Below are positions 44,860-54,393 of a stretch of DNA of 64,000 bases, piece after piece. The DNA is from Pseudoxanthomonas sp. SL93 (GTDB lineage: Bacteria > Pseudomonadota > Gammaproteobacteria > Xanthomonadales > Xanthomonadaceae). The translations under genes and the position numbers were made by a program. Under the pieces are notes generated by a model that made no database searches, was not told the origin of the DNA, and saw nothing but the letters and a program-made list of their open reading frames with translations. The stretch is taken from NCBI RefSeq assembly GCF_026625825.1, contig NZ_CP113065.1, positions 3,587,501 to 3,651,500 of the forward strand, given 5' to 3'. Position 1 is the stretch's first letter; each line of letters opens with the position of its first letter.

Positions 44860-44950
44860 GTGCCCCCTTGGCGCCCAGCATGACCGGTAGTGTAAGCAGC
44901 AACATGATCACGACGGCGTGTTTTCGCATGGGCTTGGGCATACTGTGCGG

Positions 44951-46198
44951 ATGGCCGACGAACCGTCTTACACCGCGACCTACGCCCAGCGCATCGCCTT
45001 CATCTGCGAGATGGCCGGACGCCTGCACAGCTACGGCACCACCGCGCAGCGACTGGAGGGCACGGTGGTGTCGCTCTCGCAGCGGCTGGGCCTGGATTGC
45101 GAGCCGTGGTCCAACCCGACCGGCCTGATCCTGAGCTTCAGCGATCCCACGCGCCCGCTGGGCGCCAGCGACAGCACGCGCGTGATCCGGCTGGCGCCGG
45201 GTGAAACCGACCTGCACAAGCTGAGCGAGGCGGACCGCATCGCCGATGCCGTGTCGTCCGGTGAAATGAGCATCGCGCAGGGCCATACGGCGCTGCGGGC
45301 GCTCGACCGCGCGCCCAGCCTGCGCTGGCGCGCGATGCAGGTTTTCGCGTCCGGGTTGGCGGCCGCGGCGGTGGCCGGGCTGTGGCGCCTGCCATGGTTG
45401 GACCTGGCGACGGCGGGACTGATCGGGTTGCTGATCGGACTGCTGGGCGAGCTGATCGCGCGGCGTCCCCAGATGAAGGAAGCGAGTGATGCCATCTCGG
45501 CCCTGGTCGCCGGCTTCGTCGCCATCCTGATCGCGAATTTCGTGGCGCCGCTCAACCTCAACACGGTGATCATCGCATCTCTGATCGTGCTGCTGCCGGG
45601 CATGGCGCTGACCAACGCGGTCAACGAGCTGACCAGCCAGCACCTGGTGTCAGGCGTCGCACGCTTTGCAGGGGCCATGGCGACCATCCTCAAGCTGACG
45701 GTAGGCAGCCTGATCGCGATCACGCTGGCGCAGCTGGTGGGCCTGTATCCGGAAGTACGGGCGTCGCGGCCGCAACCCGAATGGGTGGAGTGGGGCTCGA
45801 TGGTGCTGGCGGCGTATGCGTTCGCGGTGCTATTCAAGGCGCACCGCCGCGACTATTTCTGGGTGATGAGTGCGGCGATCGCCGGCTACAGCATCTCGCG
45901 CTTTGCCGGCGAAGCCTGGGGCAGTCCGGTAGGGATCTTCCTGTCGGCACTGACGCTGACCGCCGCGGGCAATGCCTTCGCGCGCTGGGCCAACCGCCCC
46001 GGCGCGCTGATCCGCGTGCCGGGCATCCTGATGCTGGTGCCCGGCAGCTCCAGCCTGCGCGGACTGATGTCGCTGGTGCAGCAGCAGGACGTGGGCGTGG
46101 GGCAGTCCGCCCTGCTCAGCGTGACCAACGTGTTGATGGCGCTGATCGCGGGCCTGCTGTTCGGCAACCTGTTGATCTCCTCGCGCAAGAACCTCTGA
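44951..46198 (+). CDS. Threonine/serine exporter family protein (ThrE-like)
   Basis: Predicted 415 residues. The N-terminal cytosolic domain of about 130 residues (FICEMAGRLHSYGTTAQRLE, LRALDRAPS) is followed by about ten membrane helices. The hallmark of the ThrE fusion (DUF1212 plus DUF3815) is the internal LPGMALTNAVNELTSQHLVSG and the second module ILMLVPGSSSLRGLMSL. Starting at ATG 44951 removes an unneeded 11-residue extension. Divergent from EamA. Confidence 0.9.
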   Translation: MADEPSYTATYAQRIAFICEMAGRLHSYGTTAQRLEGTVVSLSQRLGLDCEPWSNPTGLILSFSDPTRPLGASDSTRVIRLAPGETDLHKLSEADRIADAVSSGEMSIAQGHTALRALDRAPSLRWRAMQVFASGLAAAAVAGLWRLPWLDLATAGLIGLLIGLLGELIARRPQMKEASDAISALVAGFVAILIANFVAPLNLNTVIIASLIVLLPGMALTNAVNELTSQHLVSGVARFAGAMATILKLTVGSLIAITLAQLVGLYPEVRASRPQPEWVEWGSMVLAAYAFAVLFKAHRRDYFWVMSAAIAGYSISRFAGEAWGSPVGIFLSALTLTAAGNAFARWANRPGALIRVPGILMLVPGSSSLRGLMSLVQQQDVGVGQSALLSVTNVLMALIAGLLFGNLLISSRKNL

Positions 46199-46215
46199 GG
46201 CGGCGGGCTTCGCCC

Positions 46216-46252
46216 AAAGAAAACGGGAGGCGATGCCACGCATCGCCTCCCG
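46216..46252 (-). terminator. Intrinsic terminator of the H-NS-like gene
   Basis: Twelve-bp stem CGGGAGGCGATG/CATCGCCTCCCG with a five-base loop. On the minus strand it is followed by TTTTCTTT, so it ends the H-NS-like transcript; it also separates it from the convergent exporter gene. Confidence 0.88.
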
Positions 46253-46279
46253 CATTGAATCCGTGCCGATCGGTTCGGC

Positions 46280-46651
46280 TTACTTCTTTTTGATCAGGAA
46301 GTCGTCCGGCTTCTTGCCCTTGGCCACCAGCGCTGCCATCCAGCGCGGCTGCTTGCCGCGGCCAGTCCACGTTTCCTTGGTGTTGGCCGGGTTGCGGTAC
46401 TTCGGTGCCACCTTGCCCAGCTTGCGACCGGCCTTGGGCCCCGGCTTGCCGGCATTGGCGCCATTGCGCGCCGCGGACGGCGTACCGAACAGTTCTTCCA
46501 GCGTGTAGCCCTCGGCCTTGGCAAACTTGGTGATCTTGCCCCGCACGGTGGCAATGGGCGTGCGCTTGGCCAGCTTGGTCTGCTGTTCTTTCGCCTTGGT
46601 GATCAGCGCACTGAGTTCCTTGACGGACAGGCTACGCAGGTCGATCGACAT
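46280..46651 (-). CDS. H-NS-family nucleoid protein
   Basis: Predicted 123 residues. An N-terminal helical oligomerisation part (MSIDLRSLSVKELSALITKA) leads to a Lys/Gly-rich linker and the H-NS DNA-binding domain YRNPANTKETWTGRGKQPRWM, which holds the TWxGRGxxPxW minor-groove loop. Such proteins silence A/T-rich acquired DNA; the A/T-rich LPS locus here is an obvious possible target. The start has GGAGA five bases upstream. Confidence 0.9.
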   Translation of the reverse strand: MSIDLRSLSVKELSALITKAKEQQTKLAKRTPIATVRGKITKFAKAEGYTLEELFGTPSAARNGANAGKPGPKAGRKLGKVAPKYRNPANTKETWTGRGKQPRWMAALVAKGKKPDDFLIKKK

Positions 46652-46750
46652 CAATTTCTCCAAAAAGGAAGGGTCAGCCCATCCGTGGCGGAGCAGCGAT
46701 GATAATCGACGACTTAATCACGGCACAAACCGAAAACCCGTGAAATCCGC

Positions 46751-46783
46751 GGGGAAAACGTGAGTTGACTCACGCTTTTCCCG
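46751..46783 (-). terminator. Intrinsic terminator of proS
   Basis: Thirteen-bp stem with one bulged base (GGGAAAACGTGAG, loop TTGA, CTCACGCTTTTCCC on the plus strand), starting 11 bases beyond the proS stop. Read on the minus strand its 3' arm contains TTTT. Confidence 0.7.
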
Positions 46784-46793
46784 TGAAGACAGA

Positions 46794-48488
46794 TCAGGCA
46801 CGCAGGCGTGCGAACAAATCCTCGTGTCCGATGTTCTCCGCTTCGGTTGCCCGGCGTGCGCGGTATTCGAACGTGCCGGCGGCCAGGCCACGCTCGGAAA
46901 CCACCACGCGGTGCGGGATGCCGATGAGCTCGATGTCGGCGAACATGGCGCCCGGTCGCAGGCCGCGGTCATCCAGCACCGCTTCGATGCCCTGCGCGTG
47001 CAGTTCCGCCAGCAGCTTCTGCGCGGCGTCGTTCACGGAGGCGTCGTTCTTGGGATTGATCACGCACACCGCGACTTCCCACGGCGCCATCGGCGCAGAC
47101 CAGATGATGCCGTTTGCATCGTGGTTCTGTTCGATGGCGGCGGCGACGATGCGCGACACGCCGATGCCGTAGCAGCCCATCGCGGGCGCAGCAGCCTTGC
47201 CGTTCTCGTCCAGCACGGTGAACTTCATCGCCTCGCTGTACTTGCGGCCCAGCTGGAACACATGGCCGACCTCGATGCCGCGGACGATGCGGATGTCGCC
47301 CCCATCGGCTGCCTTGTCGCCTTCCACCACGTTGCGGATATCGGCCACGGTGTCGGGTTCGGGCAGGTCGCGGCCCCAGTTGACGCCGGTGAGGTGGAAT
47401 CCGCTTTCGTTGGCGCCGACGACGAAGTCCGCCATCGCCGCCACGTCGCGGTCGGCGACCACGCGGAGGGCCTTCTTCGCGCCGACCGGTCCCAGGAAGC
47501 CCGGCTGGCTGCCCAGATGCTCGAGGATCTCCGCTTCGCTCGCCAGGCGATAGTCGGCAAGGCCCGCGACCTTGCCAAGCTTGATCTCGTTGACGGCATG
47601 GTCGCCGCGCACCAGCGCCAGCACGAATCCGGCTTCGGTCATCACCGCGATGGACTTCACCGTGTGCTGCAGCGGGATGCCCAGCAGCGCGGCGACGTCT
47701 TCACAGGTCTTCTGCGTCGGCGTGGCGACCTTGGCCATCGCCACGGTCGCGGCGGGCCGCGGGGCAGGCGCGGCAGCGGTAGCTTTCTCCACGTTGGCGG
47801 CGTAATCCGAACCGGTGGAGAACGCGATGGCGTCCTCGCCGGAATCGGCCAGCACGTGGAATTCCTGCGACGCATCCCCGCCGATGGCGCCACTGTCCGC
47901 CTGCACCGCACGGAAGTTCAGCCCCAGTCGGGTGAAGATGCGGGTGTAGGCCGCATGCATGTTGTGGTATTCGCGTACCAGGTCCTCATCGGTGATGTGG
48001 AACGAGTACGCGTCCTTCATCAGGAATTCGCGCGCGCGCATCACGCCGAAGCGCGGACGGATCTCGTCGCGGAACTTGGTCTGGATCTGGTAGAGGTTCA
48101 CCGGCAGCTGCTTGTAGCTGTTCAATTCCTGCCGTGCGAAGTCGGTGACCGCTTCCTCCGCCGTGGGGCTGTAGCAGTACTCGGCTTCCTTGCGGTCCTT
48201 GATCTTCAGCAGCTGGCCGCCGAATTTCTCCCAGCGCCCGGTTTCCTGCCACAGCTCGCGCGGCTGGATGGTCGGCATCTGCAGTTCCAGCGCGCCGGCG
48301 CGGTCCATCTCCTGGCGCACCACGGTTTCCACCTTGCGCAGCACGCGCAGGCCCAGCGGCGACCAGGTGTACAGGCCGGAGGCCAGCTTGCGGATCATGC
48401 CGGCCCGCAGCATCAGCTGGTGGCTGACCAGTTCGGCGTCGGCCGGGGTTTCCTTGGTGGTGCGGAGATGGAATTGCGACAGGCGCAT
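46794..48488 (-). CDS. proS: Prolyl-tRNA synthetase
   Basis: Predicted 564 residues, bacterial type with an editing (INS) insertion. Class II motif 1 is around [40 protein letters not shown] motif 2 (key Arg residues), and motif 3 is [10 protein letters not shown]. The insertion domain at about 225-400 includes [18 protein letters not shown]. The start [15 protein letters not shown] fits the family. It charges tRNA-Pro. Confidence 0.96.
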   Translation of the reverse strand: MRLSQFHLRTTKETPADAELVSHQLMLRAGMIRKLASGLYTWSPLGLRVLRKVETVVRQEMDRAGALELQMPTIQPRELWQETGRWEKFGGQLLKIKDRKEAEYCYSPTAEEAVTDFARQELNSYKQLPVNLYQIQTKFRDEIRPRFGVMRAREFLMKDAYSFHITDEDLVREYHNMHAAYTRIFTRLGLNFRAVQADSGAIGGDASQEFHVLADSGEDAIAFSTGSDYAANVEKATAAAPAPRPAATVAMAKVATPTQKTCEDVAALLGIPLQHTVKSIAVMTEAGFVLALVRGDHAVNEIKLGKVAGLADYRLASEAEILEHLGSQPGFLGPVGAKKALRVVADRDVAAMADFVVGANESGFHLTGVNWGRDLPEPDTVADIRNVVEGDKAADGGDIRIVRGIEVGHVFQLGRKYSEAMKFTVLDENGKAAAPAMGCYGIGVSRIVAAAIEQNHDANGIIWSAPMAPWEVAVCVINPKNDASVNDAAQKLLAELHAQGIEAVLDDRGLRPGAMFADIELIGIPHRVVVSERGLAAGTFEYRARRATEAENIGHEDLFARLRA

Positions 48489-48576
48489 CGGCACGGGCTT
48501 TCTGGGGGACGAATTCCCTATTTTGCCAGTGTTGGACGGGGAACGGCGGCTGGATGGGTGGTGCGGGGCGACACCG

Positions 48577-48855
48577 TCACTCGCGGGAGCCACCGTCCAC
48601 GGTGATGGCGGCCGGCGCATCGCGCTCGATGCGCTCGAACGTGCGGCCTTTCGGCGGCTTTTCGGTGATCTGCAGCACGCCGGCATCGTCGCGCCAGCGG
48701 TACAGCGCGGGGCGTGCGTCGCGGGCCTGCGCGTCAGCGGCTTGGCGTGCGCGCTGCTGTTTGCGTTCGGTTTCGTGCGGGGCTTCGCGGCCCAGCCACC
48801 ACGCCACGCCCACGCCGACTGCGAGGCCTGCCACGATGGCCAGCCAGCCTCGCAT
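48577..48855 (-). CDS. DUF4124-domain protein with membrane anchor
   Basis: Predicted 92 residues. One N-terminal membrane helix ([20 protein letters not shown]), a charged linker, and a short DUF4124-like segment ([21 protein letters not shown]) as found in small envelope proteins of unknown function. Downstream of another DUF4124 gene on the same strand, 9 bases apart. Confidence 0.7.
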   Translation of the reverse strand: MRGWLAIVAGLAVGVGVAWWLGREAPHETERKQQRARQAADAQARDARPALYRWRDDAGVLQITEKPPKGRTFERIERDAPAAITVDGGSRE

Positions 48856-48864
48856 GCGGGTGGC

Positions 48865-49254
48865 TCAGGTCCCTGCGGGGGTGCAGTAGGCCTTCACCGC
48901 GGCTTCGGCGAGCCCGCGCTGGTTGGCGCGCGCCGTGTCGTCGAGCGTGGCATCGGGTTTGCCGTCGCCGTCGGTGTCCTGCTGGACCGGGCCCTTGTTG
49001 CCCAGGATTTCCAGGTTCTTGCGCGCGGTCGTGCACTGCGCATTTTCCACGGCCTGGCCGGCGGGCTTGGCTTCGGCCACGGTGGCACCCGTCGGGGTGA
49101 TGCGGCGGTTCTGCGCCTGCTGGTTGGGCGGCGGGCTGTCCGAATAGTGGGTGACGCCCTTGCTGTCCTTCCACTGGTAGATCTGCTGGGCCTGTGCGGT
49201 CAGGGCGGCGGCCAGGCACAAGGCCGTCACGGACAGGCAGGGCAGGACACGCAT
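48865..49254 (-). CDS. Secreted DUF4124-domain protein
   Basis: Predicted 129 residues. Signal peptide 1-22 ([17 protein letters not shown]) followed by the DUF4124 core [20 protein letters not shown]. The rest has two Cys residues (QCTTARKN and AYCTPAG) that could form a disulfide, and a [10 protein letters not shown] segment. Periplasmic; function unknown. Paired with the second DUF4124 gene. Confidence 0.8.
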   Translation of the reverse strand: MRVLPCLSVTALCLAAALTAQAQQIYQWKDSKGVTHYSDSPPPNQQAQNRRITPTGATVAEAKPAGQAVENAQCTTARKNLEILGNKGPVQQDTDGDGKPDATLDDTARANQRGLAEAAVKAYCTPAGT

Positions 49255-49348
49255 GGCGGGCTCCAACGATCAGGGGAGCGGCGATTGCAGCACCCCCGGG
49301 CCGGGCTGGCAAGCCGGGCCCGGGGTGGCTTGGGCTAAACTGCGACCC

Positions 49349-50128
49349 ATGGACGAAAACAAGCCGCCACCGCGCTCACGCGGGATCTACCTGCTGCCCA
49401 ACCTGTTCACCACCGCGGGCCTGTTCGCGGGGTTCTACGCCATCATCGCCGCGGCCAACGGCCAGTTCGTCAATGCCGCCATCGCGGTGTTCGTGGCCGG
49501 GTTGATGGATGGCATCGACGGCCGGGTGGCGCGACTGACCGGCACCAGCAGCGATTTCGGGGTGCAATACGACTCGCTTGCAGACCTGGTGAGCTTCGGC
49601 CTGGCGCCGGCGCTGGTGATGTACCACTGGTCGCTGTCGGCGTTGAAGTTCGACGGCGTGGTGTGGGGGCGTGTCGGCTGGGTGGTGGCTTTCCTGTACG
49701 CCGCCTGCGCCGCGCTGCGCCTGGCCCGCTTCAACACGCAGGTGGGCACGGTGGACAAGCGCTGGTTCATCGGCTTGGCCAGTCCCGCCGCGGCCGGCCT
49801 GATGATGTCCTTCGTCTGGGCGTTCGCCGATGGCGAACTGGGCTGGAGTGGCGAGGAACTGCGCTACGTGGCGCTGGCGGTGTCGCTGGTGGCGGCACTG
49901 CTGATGGTCAGCCGCATCCGCTTCTGGAGCTTCAAGGGGACCGGCGAGGGCGGCGCGAAGGCAGACCGCATTCCGTTCGTGGTGTTGGCGCTGGTGCCAT
50001 TGGCGCTGGCGATCCTGTTCATCGACCTGCCGCGCACGCTGTTCGCCGTGGGCGTTATCTACGCCATCTCCGGCCCGGGCTACTGGCTGTGGCTGCGCAC
50101 GCGCCGCAGCAGGGAAAACGCGGCGTGA
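49349..50128 (+). CDS. pssA: CDP-diacylglycerol-serine O-phosphatidyltransferase
   Basis: Predicted 259-residue membrane enzyme that makes phosphatidylserine, the precursor of phosphatidylethanolamine. The CDP-alcohol motif is DGRVARLTGTSSDFGVQYDS followed by LAD, with both metal-binding Asp pairs. About seven hydrophobic segments follow. The start MDENKPPPRSRGIYLLPNLFT fits the family. Its stop overlaps the GTG start of the next gene. Confidence 0.93.
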   Translation: MDENKPPPRSRGIYLLPNLFTTAGLFAGFYAIIAAANGQFVNAAIAVFVAGLMDGIDGRVARLTGTSSDFGVQYDSLADLVSFGLAPALVMYHWSLSALKFDGVVWGRVGWVVAFLYAACAALRLARFNTQVGTVDKRWFIGLASPAAAGLMMSFVWAFADGELGWSGEELRYVALAVSLVAALLMVSRIRFWSFKGTGEGGAKADRIPFVVLALVPLALAILFIDLPRTLFAVGVIYAISGPGYWLWLRTRRSRENAA

Positions 50129-50568
50129 GCCTGTCCGCCGACCGGCTGTGGTCCGCCGACCAGCAAGCCTGGCTGGGCGCGCTGGGGCATACGGTCTACC
50201 TGCCGGCCGATTGGCCGACCGAAGCCGGGCAACCCGCTGCCGATGACACCGCGCCCGCAGGTGCCGCCACGACGCCGGCACCTGTCCGCGTCGCCGCGCC
50301 TGAGCCGGTGCGGCGGACCCGGGTGCCGCCGCCACGTGACGACGGCCCAGGAGAGCGCCCCGCGCCACCGCCGCGTGCCGCCGGCTCGCGATTGCCCGAT
50401 CGCCTGCACTTCGCCCTCATCCGGGCATCGGGTTGCAACCCGAATGCGCCGGGCGCGGCGGAGCTCTTCGCGCAATGGCCGCCGTCCTCGCAGTTGCGCG
50501 GCAATCCCGCCGCCAAGCGCGCGCTGTGGCCGGCCCTGCGCAAGCTGCGCCGGTCGTCATTGCCATGA
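50125..50568 (+). CDS. holD: Probable DNA polymerase III psi subunit
   Basis: Predicted 147 residues from a GTG overlapping the pssA stop. The N-terminal RLWSADQQAWLGALGHTVYL and the C-terminal SQLRGNPAAKRALWPALRKL resemble the E. coli psi N-terminus and its 'LRxNPxAxxALW' C-terminal motif. A Pro/Arg-rich linker separates them. The stop overlaps the rimI start (ATGA), reproducing the E. coli holD-rimI order. Psi bridges chi (HolC, encoded 3.4 kb away) to the clamp loader. Similarity is confined to short motifs, so the call is probable rather than certain. Confidence 0.62.
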   Translation: MSLSADRLWSADQQAWLGALGHTVYLPADWPTEAGQPAADDTAPAGAATTPAPVRVAAPEPVRRTRVPPPRDDGPGERPAPPPRAAGSRLPDRLHFALIRASGCNPNAPGAAELFAQWPPSSQLRGNPAAKRALWPALRKLRRSSLP

Positions 50569-51074
50569 GCGCGCTGGGCGTCGAGGCGGCATCGGCTTCC
50601 GCGCCCGCCCTGCGGCCCCTGCGCGAGTCCGACTTGGATGCCGTGCTGGCGATCGAACAGCGCGCCTACCCGTTCCCCTGGACGCGCGGGATCTTCCGCG
50701 ACTGCCTGAAAGCCGGTTATCCCTCCTGGGCGATGACCGAGCACGGCCTGGTGATCGGCTACGGACTGCTGAGCATCGCGGCCGACGAAGCGCACATCCT
50801 GAACATCTGCATCGCGCCGGAGCGGCAGGGCCGTGGCCTGGGCCGTCACCTGCTGCGTGCACTGGTGAAGGTCGCGCGCGGGCAGGGGGCGCAACGGGTC
50901 TTCCTGGAGGTGCGTCCCTCCAATCCCGGCGCGATCGCGCTGTACCACAGTGAAGGCTTCAACGAGATCGGTCGCCGTCCCCGCTACTACCCCGCACGCG
51001 ATGGCCGCGAGGACGCACTGGTGATGGCCATCGAACTGGTACCCGACGACATCACCACGATGCCGCCGCTGTAG
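50565..51074 (+). CDS. rimI: Ribosomal protein S18 alanine N-acetyltransferase
   Basis: Predicted 169 residues of the GNAT family. RAYPFPWTRGIFRDCLKAGY, the acetyl-CoA site PERQGRGLGRHLLRAL, and VRPSNPGAIALYHSEGFNEIGRRPRYY match RimI, which acetylates the N-terminal Ala of S18. It overlaps the holD candidate by four bases. Confidence 0.92.
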   Translation: MSALGVEAASASAPALRPLRESDLDAVLAIEQRAYPFPWTRGIFRDCLKAGYPSWAMTEHGLVIGYGLLSIAADEAHILNICIAPERQGRGLGRHLLRALVKVARGQGAQRVFLEVRPSNPGAIALYHSEGFNEIGRRPRYYPARDGREDALVMAIELVPDDITTMPPL

Positions 51075-51091
51075 GGCGGGCTTGGCCCGCC
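51075..51091. terminator. Hairpin between convergent rimI and valS
   Basis: GGCGGGC, loop TTG, GCCCGCC, immediately after the rimI stop and 8 bases before the end of valS. No U-tract on either side, so termination efficiency is uncertain. Confidence 0.5.
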
Positions 51092-51098
51092 TTCGCGA

Positions 51099-53870
51099 CT
51101 ACAGCTTCGCGCGCTGTCCGTGCAGGGCAGCCAGCTGGTTGCTCCAGTCCACCAGGCGCTGGCGCTCCTGTTCGACCACCGCCGCCGGCACCTTGTCGGT
51201 GAACTTGGCCAGCTTGGCCTCGCTCTTGTCCTTCTCGCCGGCGACGCGTGCGATTTCCTTGTCCAGGCGGGCGCGTTCGGCGTCCAGGTCGACCAGGCCT
51301 TCCAGCGGCACCAGCAGCTTCAGGTCGCCCACCAGCGCGGCGGCAGAGGCTGGCGCATCGCTGCCGGTGTCCAGCCACGCGATGTGCTCCAGCTTCAGCA
51401 GGAAGCCCAGCGACGATGCAAAGCGGGTGATGCGTGCGCGGTCGTTGTCGCCACCGTCCTGCAACAGCAGGCGGATGGTCTTGGCGGGCGACACATTCAG
51501 TTCGCTGCGCACGCGGCGCAGCGTCGACACCATGGTCTTCAGCCATTCCACGTCGGCGTCGGCCTGTGCATAGTCCTGGCCGCTGAAGTCGGCGGCGACC
51601 GGGTAGGGACGCAGCGAGACCGTGCCGCCTTCGATGCCCAGCTTCGGCGCGACCTGCTGCCAAAGTTCCTCGGTGACGAACGGCGTCAGCGGGTGCAGCA
51701 GGCGCAGCAGCGCTTCCAGCACGTACAGCAGCGTGTGGCGGGTGCTGGCGGCGGCCGTCGCGTCATCGCCGTTCAAAGCGGGCTTGGCCAGTTCGACGAA
51801 CCAGTCGCAGAACTCGTTCCAGGCGAATTCGTACAGCGCCTGTGACAGCAGGTCGAAGCGGTAGGCGGCGAACTGGGTCTCGACTTCGGCGGTGACCTTG
51901 GCCAGACGCGAGAGGATCCACTTCTCCGCGTCGGTCTGCGGCTGCGGTGCGCCGCTGGCGGTGAAGCCGTCGGTGTTCATCAGCACGAAGCGGGTGGCGT
52001 TCCACAGCTTGTTGCAGAAGTTCTTGTAGCCCTCGGCGCGGCCCATGTCGAACTTGATGTCGCGGCCGTGCGTTGCCAGCGCGGCGATGGTGAAGCGCAG
52101 CGCGTCGGCGCCGTGCGGCACGATGCCGTCGGGGAATTCCCTGCGCGTGGCCTTCTCGATCTTCTCGGCCATCTTCGGCTGCATCAAGCCGCCGGTGCGC
52201 TTGGCCACCAGGTCTTCCAGCGAGATGCCGTCGATGATGTCCAGCGGATCGAGCACGTTGCCCTTCGACTTGGACATCTTCTGGCCGTCCTTGTCGCGGA
52301 TCAGGCCGGTCATGTAGACGTCGCGGAACGGCACCTGGCCGACGAAGCTGTCGGTGGCCATGACCATGCGCGCCACCCAGAAGAAGATGATGTCGAAGCC
52401 GGTGACCAGCACCGACGACGGCAGGTAACGGTCGAAGCCGCGCTCGGCCATCGCCTGTTCGTCCGGCCAGCCCATCGTGCTGAACGGCCACAGCTGCGAG
52501 GAGAACCAGGTCTCCAGCACGTCGCTGTCCTGCGTGAGGGCGACGTCGGCGGACAGGCCGGCCTTTGCACGCGCTTCGGCTTCGTCGCGACCGACGTAGC
52601 AGTTGCCGGCGTCATCGAACCACGCCGGGATGCGGTGGCCCCACCAGAGCTGGCGGCTGATGCACCAGTCCTGGATGTTCTCCATCCAATGGCGGTAGGT
52701 GTTGATCCAGTTCGGCGGGACGAACTTGACCTTGCCGGACTCGACGAGTTCCAGGCCGCGCTTGGCCAGGCCGTCCATCTTCACGAACCACTGGTCGGTC
52801 AGGTAGGGCTCGATGACCTGGTTGGTGCGGTCGCCGCGCGGCACCTGCAGCTTGTGCGGCTTGGTCTCGACCAGCAGCCCCAGGTCTTCTAGATCCGCGA
52901 GCACGACCTTGCGTGCTTCGTAGCGGTCCAGGCCGCGGTACTTCTCGGGCGCGTTGTCGTTGATCGCCGCGGTCGGCGTCAGCAGGTTGATCAGCGGCAG
53001 GTCGTGGCGCAGGCCCACCTGGTAGTCGTTGAAGTCGTGCGCCGGCGTGACCTTGACCACGCCGGTGCCGAACTCGCGGTCGACATAGTCGTCGGCGATG
53101 ACCGGGATCTCGCGGTCGGTCAGCGGCAGCTTCACCGTCTTGCCGATCAGGTGGGCGTAGCGCTCGTCCTCCGGATGCACCATCACCGCGGTGTCGCCGA
53201 GCATGGTTTCCGGGCGCGTCGTGGCCACGGTCAGCGAGCCGCTACCGTCGGCCAGTGGGTAGGCGATCGACCACAGGAAGCCGTCTTCCTCGACGTTCTC
53301 CACTTCCAGGTCCGAGATCGCGGTCTTCAACACCGGGTCCCAGTTGACCAGGCGCTGGCCCCGGTAGATCAAGCCCTGCTCGTGCCAGCGCACGAAGGCC
53401 TCGATGACGGCCTTGGATGCGGCTTCGTCCATCGTGAACGTGCTGCGCGACCAGTCGCCCGACGCGCCCATGCGGCGCATCTGCCGCTCGATGGTGTCGC
53501 CGGACTGCGCCTTCCACTCCCATACTTTGGCGATGAAGCCGTCGCGGCCCAGCGAATCGCGCGTGTCGCCCTTGCCTTCCAGCGCCAGGTTGCGGCTGAC
53601 GACCATTTCCGTGGCGATGCCCGCGTGGTCGGTGCCCATCTGCCACAGCGTGTCGTAGCCGCGCATGCGGTGGTAGCGCACCAGCGCGTCCATCAGCGTG
53701 TGCTGGAACGCGTGGCCCATGTGCAGCGTGCCGGTGACGTTGGGCGGCGGCAGCAGCACGGTGTAGGGCTCGCCCTTGCCGCTGGGCTTGAAGTAGCCGG
53801 CGGCTTCCCACTGTGCATACAGGCGGGATTCGAAGGATTTCGGGTCGTAGCTGGAGGCGAGGTCGGTCAT
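51099..53870 (-). CDS. valS: Valyl-tRNA synthetase
   Basis: Predicted 923 residues, the normal class I length. HIGH-type motif is [21 protein letters not shown] is in [17 protein letters not shown], and there is a CP1 editing domain at about 190-400. The anticodon-binding domain and C-terminal coiled coil ([18 protein letters not shown]) follow. It charges tRNA-Val. holC is 76 bases upstream, as in the conserved pepA-holC-valS order. Confidence 0.97.
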   Translation of the reverse strand: MTDLASSYDPKSFESRLYAQWEAAGYFKPSGKGEPYTVLLPPPNVTGTLHMGHAFQHTLMDALVRYHRMRGYDTLWQMGTDHAGIATEMVVSRNLALEGKGDTRDSLGRDGFIAKVWEWKAQSGDTIERQMRRMGASGDWSRSTFTMDEAASKAVIEAFVRWHEQGLIYRGQRLVNWDPVLKTAISDLEVENVEEDGFLWSIAYPLADGSGSLTVATTRPETMLGDTAVMVHPEDERYAHLIGKTVKLPLTDREIPVIADDYVDREFGTGVVKVTPAHDFNDYQVGLRHDLPLINLLTPTAAINDNAPEKYRGLDRYEARKVVLADLEDLGLLVETKPHKLQVPRGDRTNQVIEPYLTDQWFVKMDGLAKRGLELVESGKVKFVPPNWINTYRHWMENIQDWCISRQLWWGHRIPAWFDDAGNCYVGRDEAEARAKAGLSADVALTQDSDVLETWFSSQLWPFSTMGWPDEQAMAERGFDRYLPSSVLVTGFDIIFFWVARMVMATDSFVGQVPFRDVYMTGLIRDKDGQKMSKSKGNVLDPLDIIDGISLEDLVAKRTGGLMQPKMAEKIEKATRREFPDGIVPHGADALRFTIAALATHGRDIKFDMGRAEGYKNFCNKLWNATRFVLMNTDGFTASGAPQPQTDAEKWILSRLAKVTAEVETQFAAYRFDLLSQALYEFAWNEFCDWFVELAKPALNGDDATAAASTRHTLLYVLEALLRLLHPLTPFVTEELWQQVAPKLGIEGGTVSLRPYPVAADFSGQDYAQADADVEWLKTMVSTLRRVRSELNVSPAKTIRLLLQDGGDNDRARITRFASSLGFLLKLEHIAWLDTGSDAPASAAALVGDLKLLVPLEGLVDLDAERARLDKEIARVAGEKDKSEAKLAKFTDKVPAAVVEQERQRLVDWSNQLAALHGQRAKL

Positions 53871-53946
53871 CGTGTCGGTATCGTGGTGGCGATGTCGCCG
53901 CGGTGGCGGATCGCGTTGCCGCGACGGCGGGCTGCCGTCGTACGGG

Positions 53947-54372
53947 TTACATGTCGTGCTTGTTCACGTCGAAGCCGCGTGCCTTGTACTGCTTCCAGCG
54001 CTCGCGCAGCGGTTCGCGCGCGGCGGGGTCCGCCGGCACCACTTCCAGCACGCGCTCGCAGTCGCCGGCGAAGGCGTCGTCGCGCAGGTTGATGACCAGG
54101 GCACGCGCGGGCGCGTCGACGTCCGGCGTGGCGATCAGCACGGGCGTCAGCTCGTCCTCGTCGTCGGTGCCGGCGATCTGGTGGGGGATGTAGGCGTCGT
54201 CATCGAACGCCCACAGCAGTTCGTCCAGCTCCTCGGCCTGCGCGGCGTCGCGCGCCAGCACCAGCGTCCACTGGTTGCTGTCGTACGCCTTGCGCGCCAG
54301 CTCGCAGACCAGCTTGAGGGGTTCCTCGAGGAAGCGCGGCTTGGCGATCAGGTAGAAGTCGGCACGGGCCAT
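53947..54372 (-). CDS. holC: DNA polymerase III chi subunit
   Basis: Predicted 141 residues. [36 protein letters not shown] and [20 protein letters not shown] are the chi hallmarks, where the DELLW and F(I)PH elements are conserved. Chi links the clamp loader, through psi, to single-strand binding protein. Between pepA and valS. Confidence 0.93.
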   Translation of the reverse strand: MARADFYLIAKPRFLEEPLKLVCELARKAYDSNQWTLVLARDAAQAEELDELLWAFDDDAYIPHQIAGTDDEDELTPVLIATPDVDAPARALVINLRDDAFAGDCERVLEVVPADPAAREPLRERWKQYKARGFDVNKHDM

Positions 54373-54393
54373 GGCGTGGAAGTCGCGCCGCCG

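Noticed and set aside
46824..48605. A 593-codon plus-strand frame opposite proS
   Set aside because: It mirrors the proS reading frame and is rich in Gly/His/Arg/Val without motifs, while the minus strand encodes complete prolyl-tRNA synthetase.
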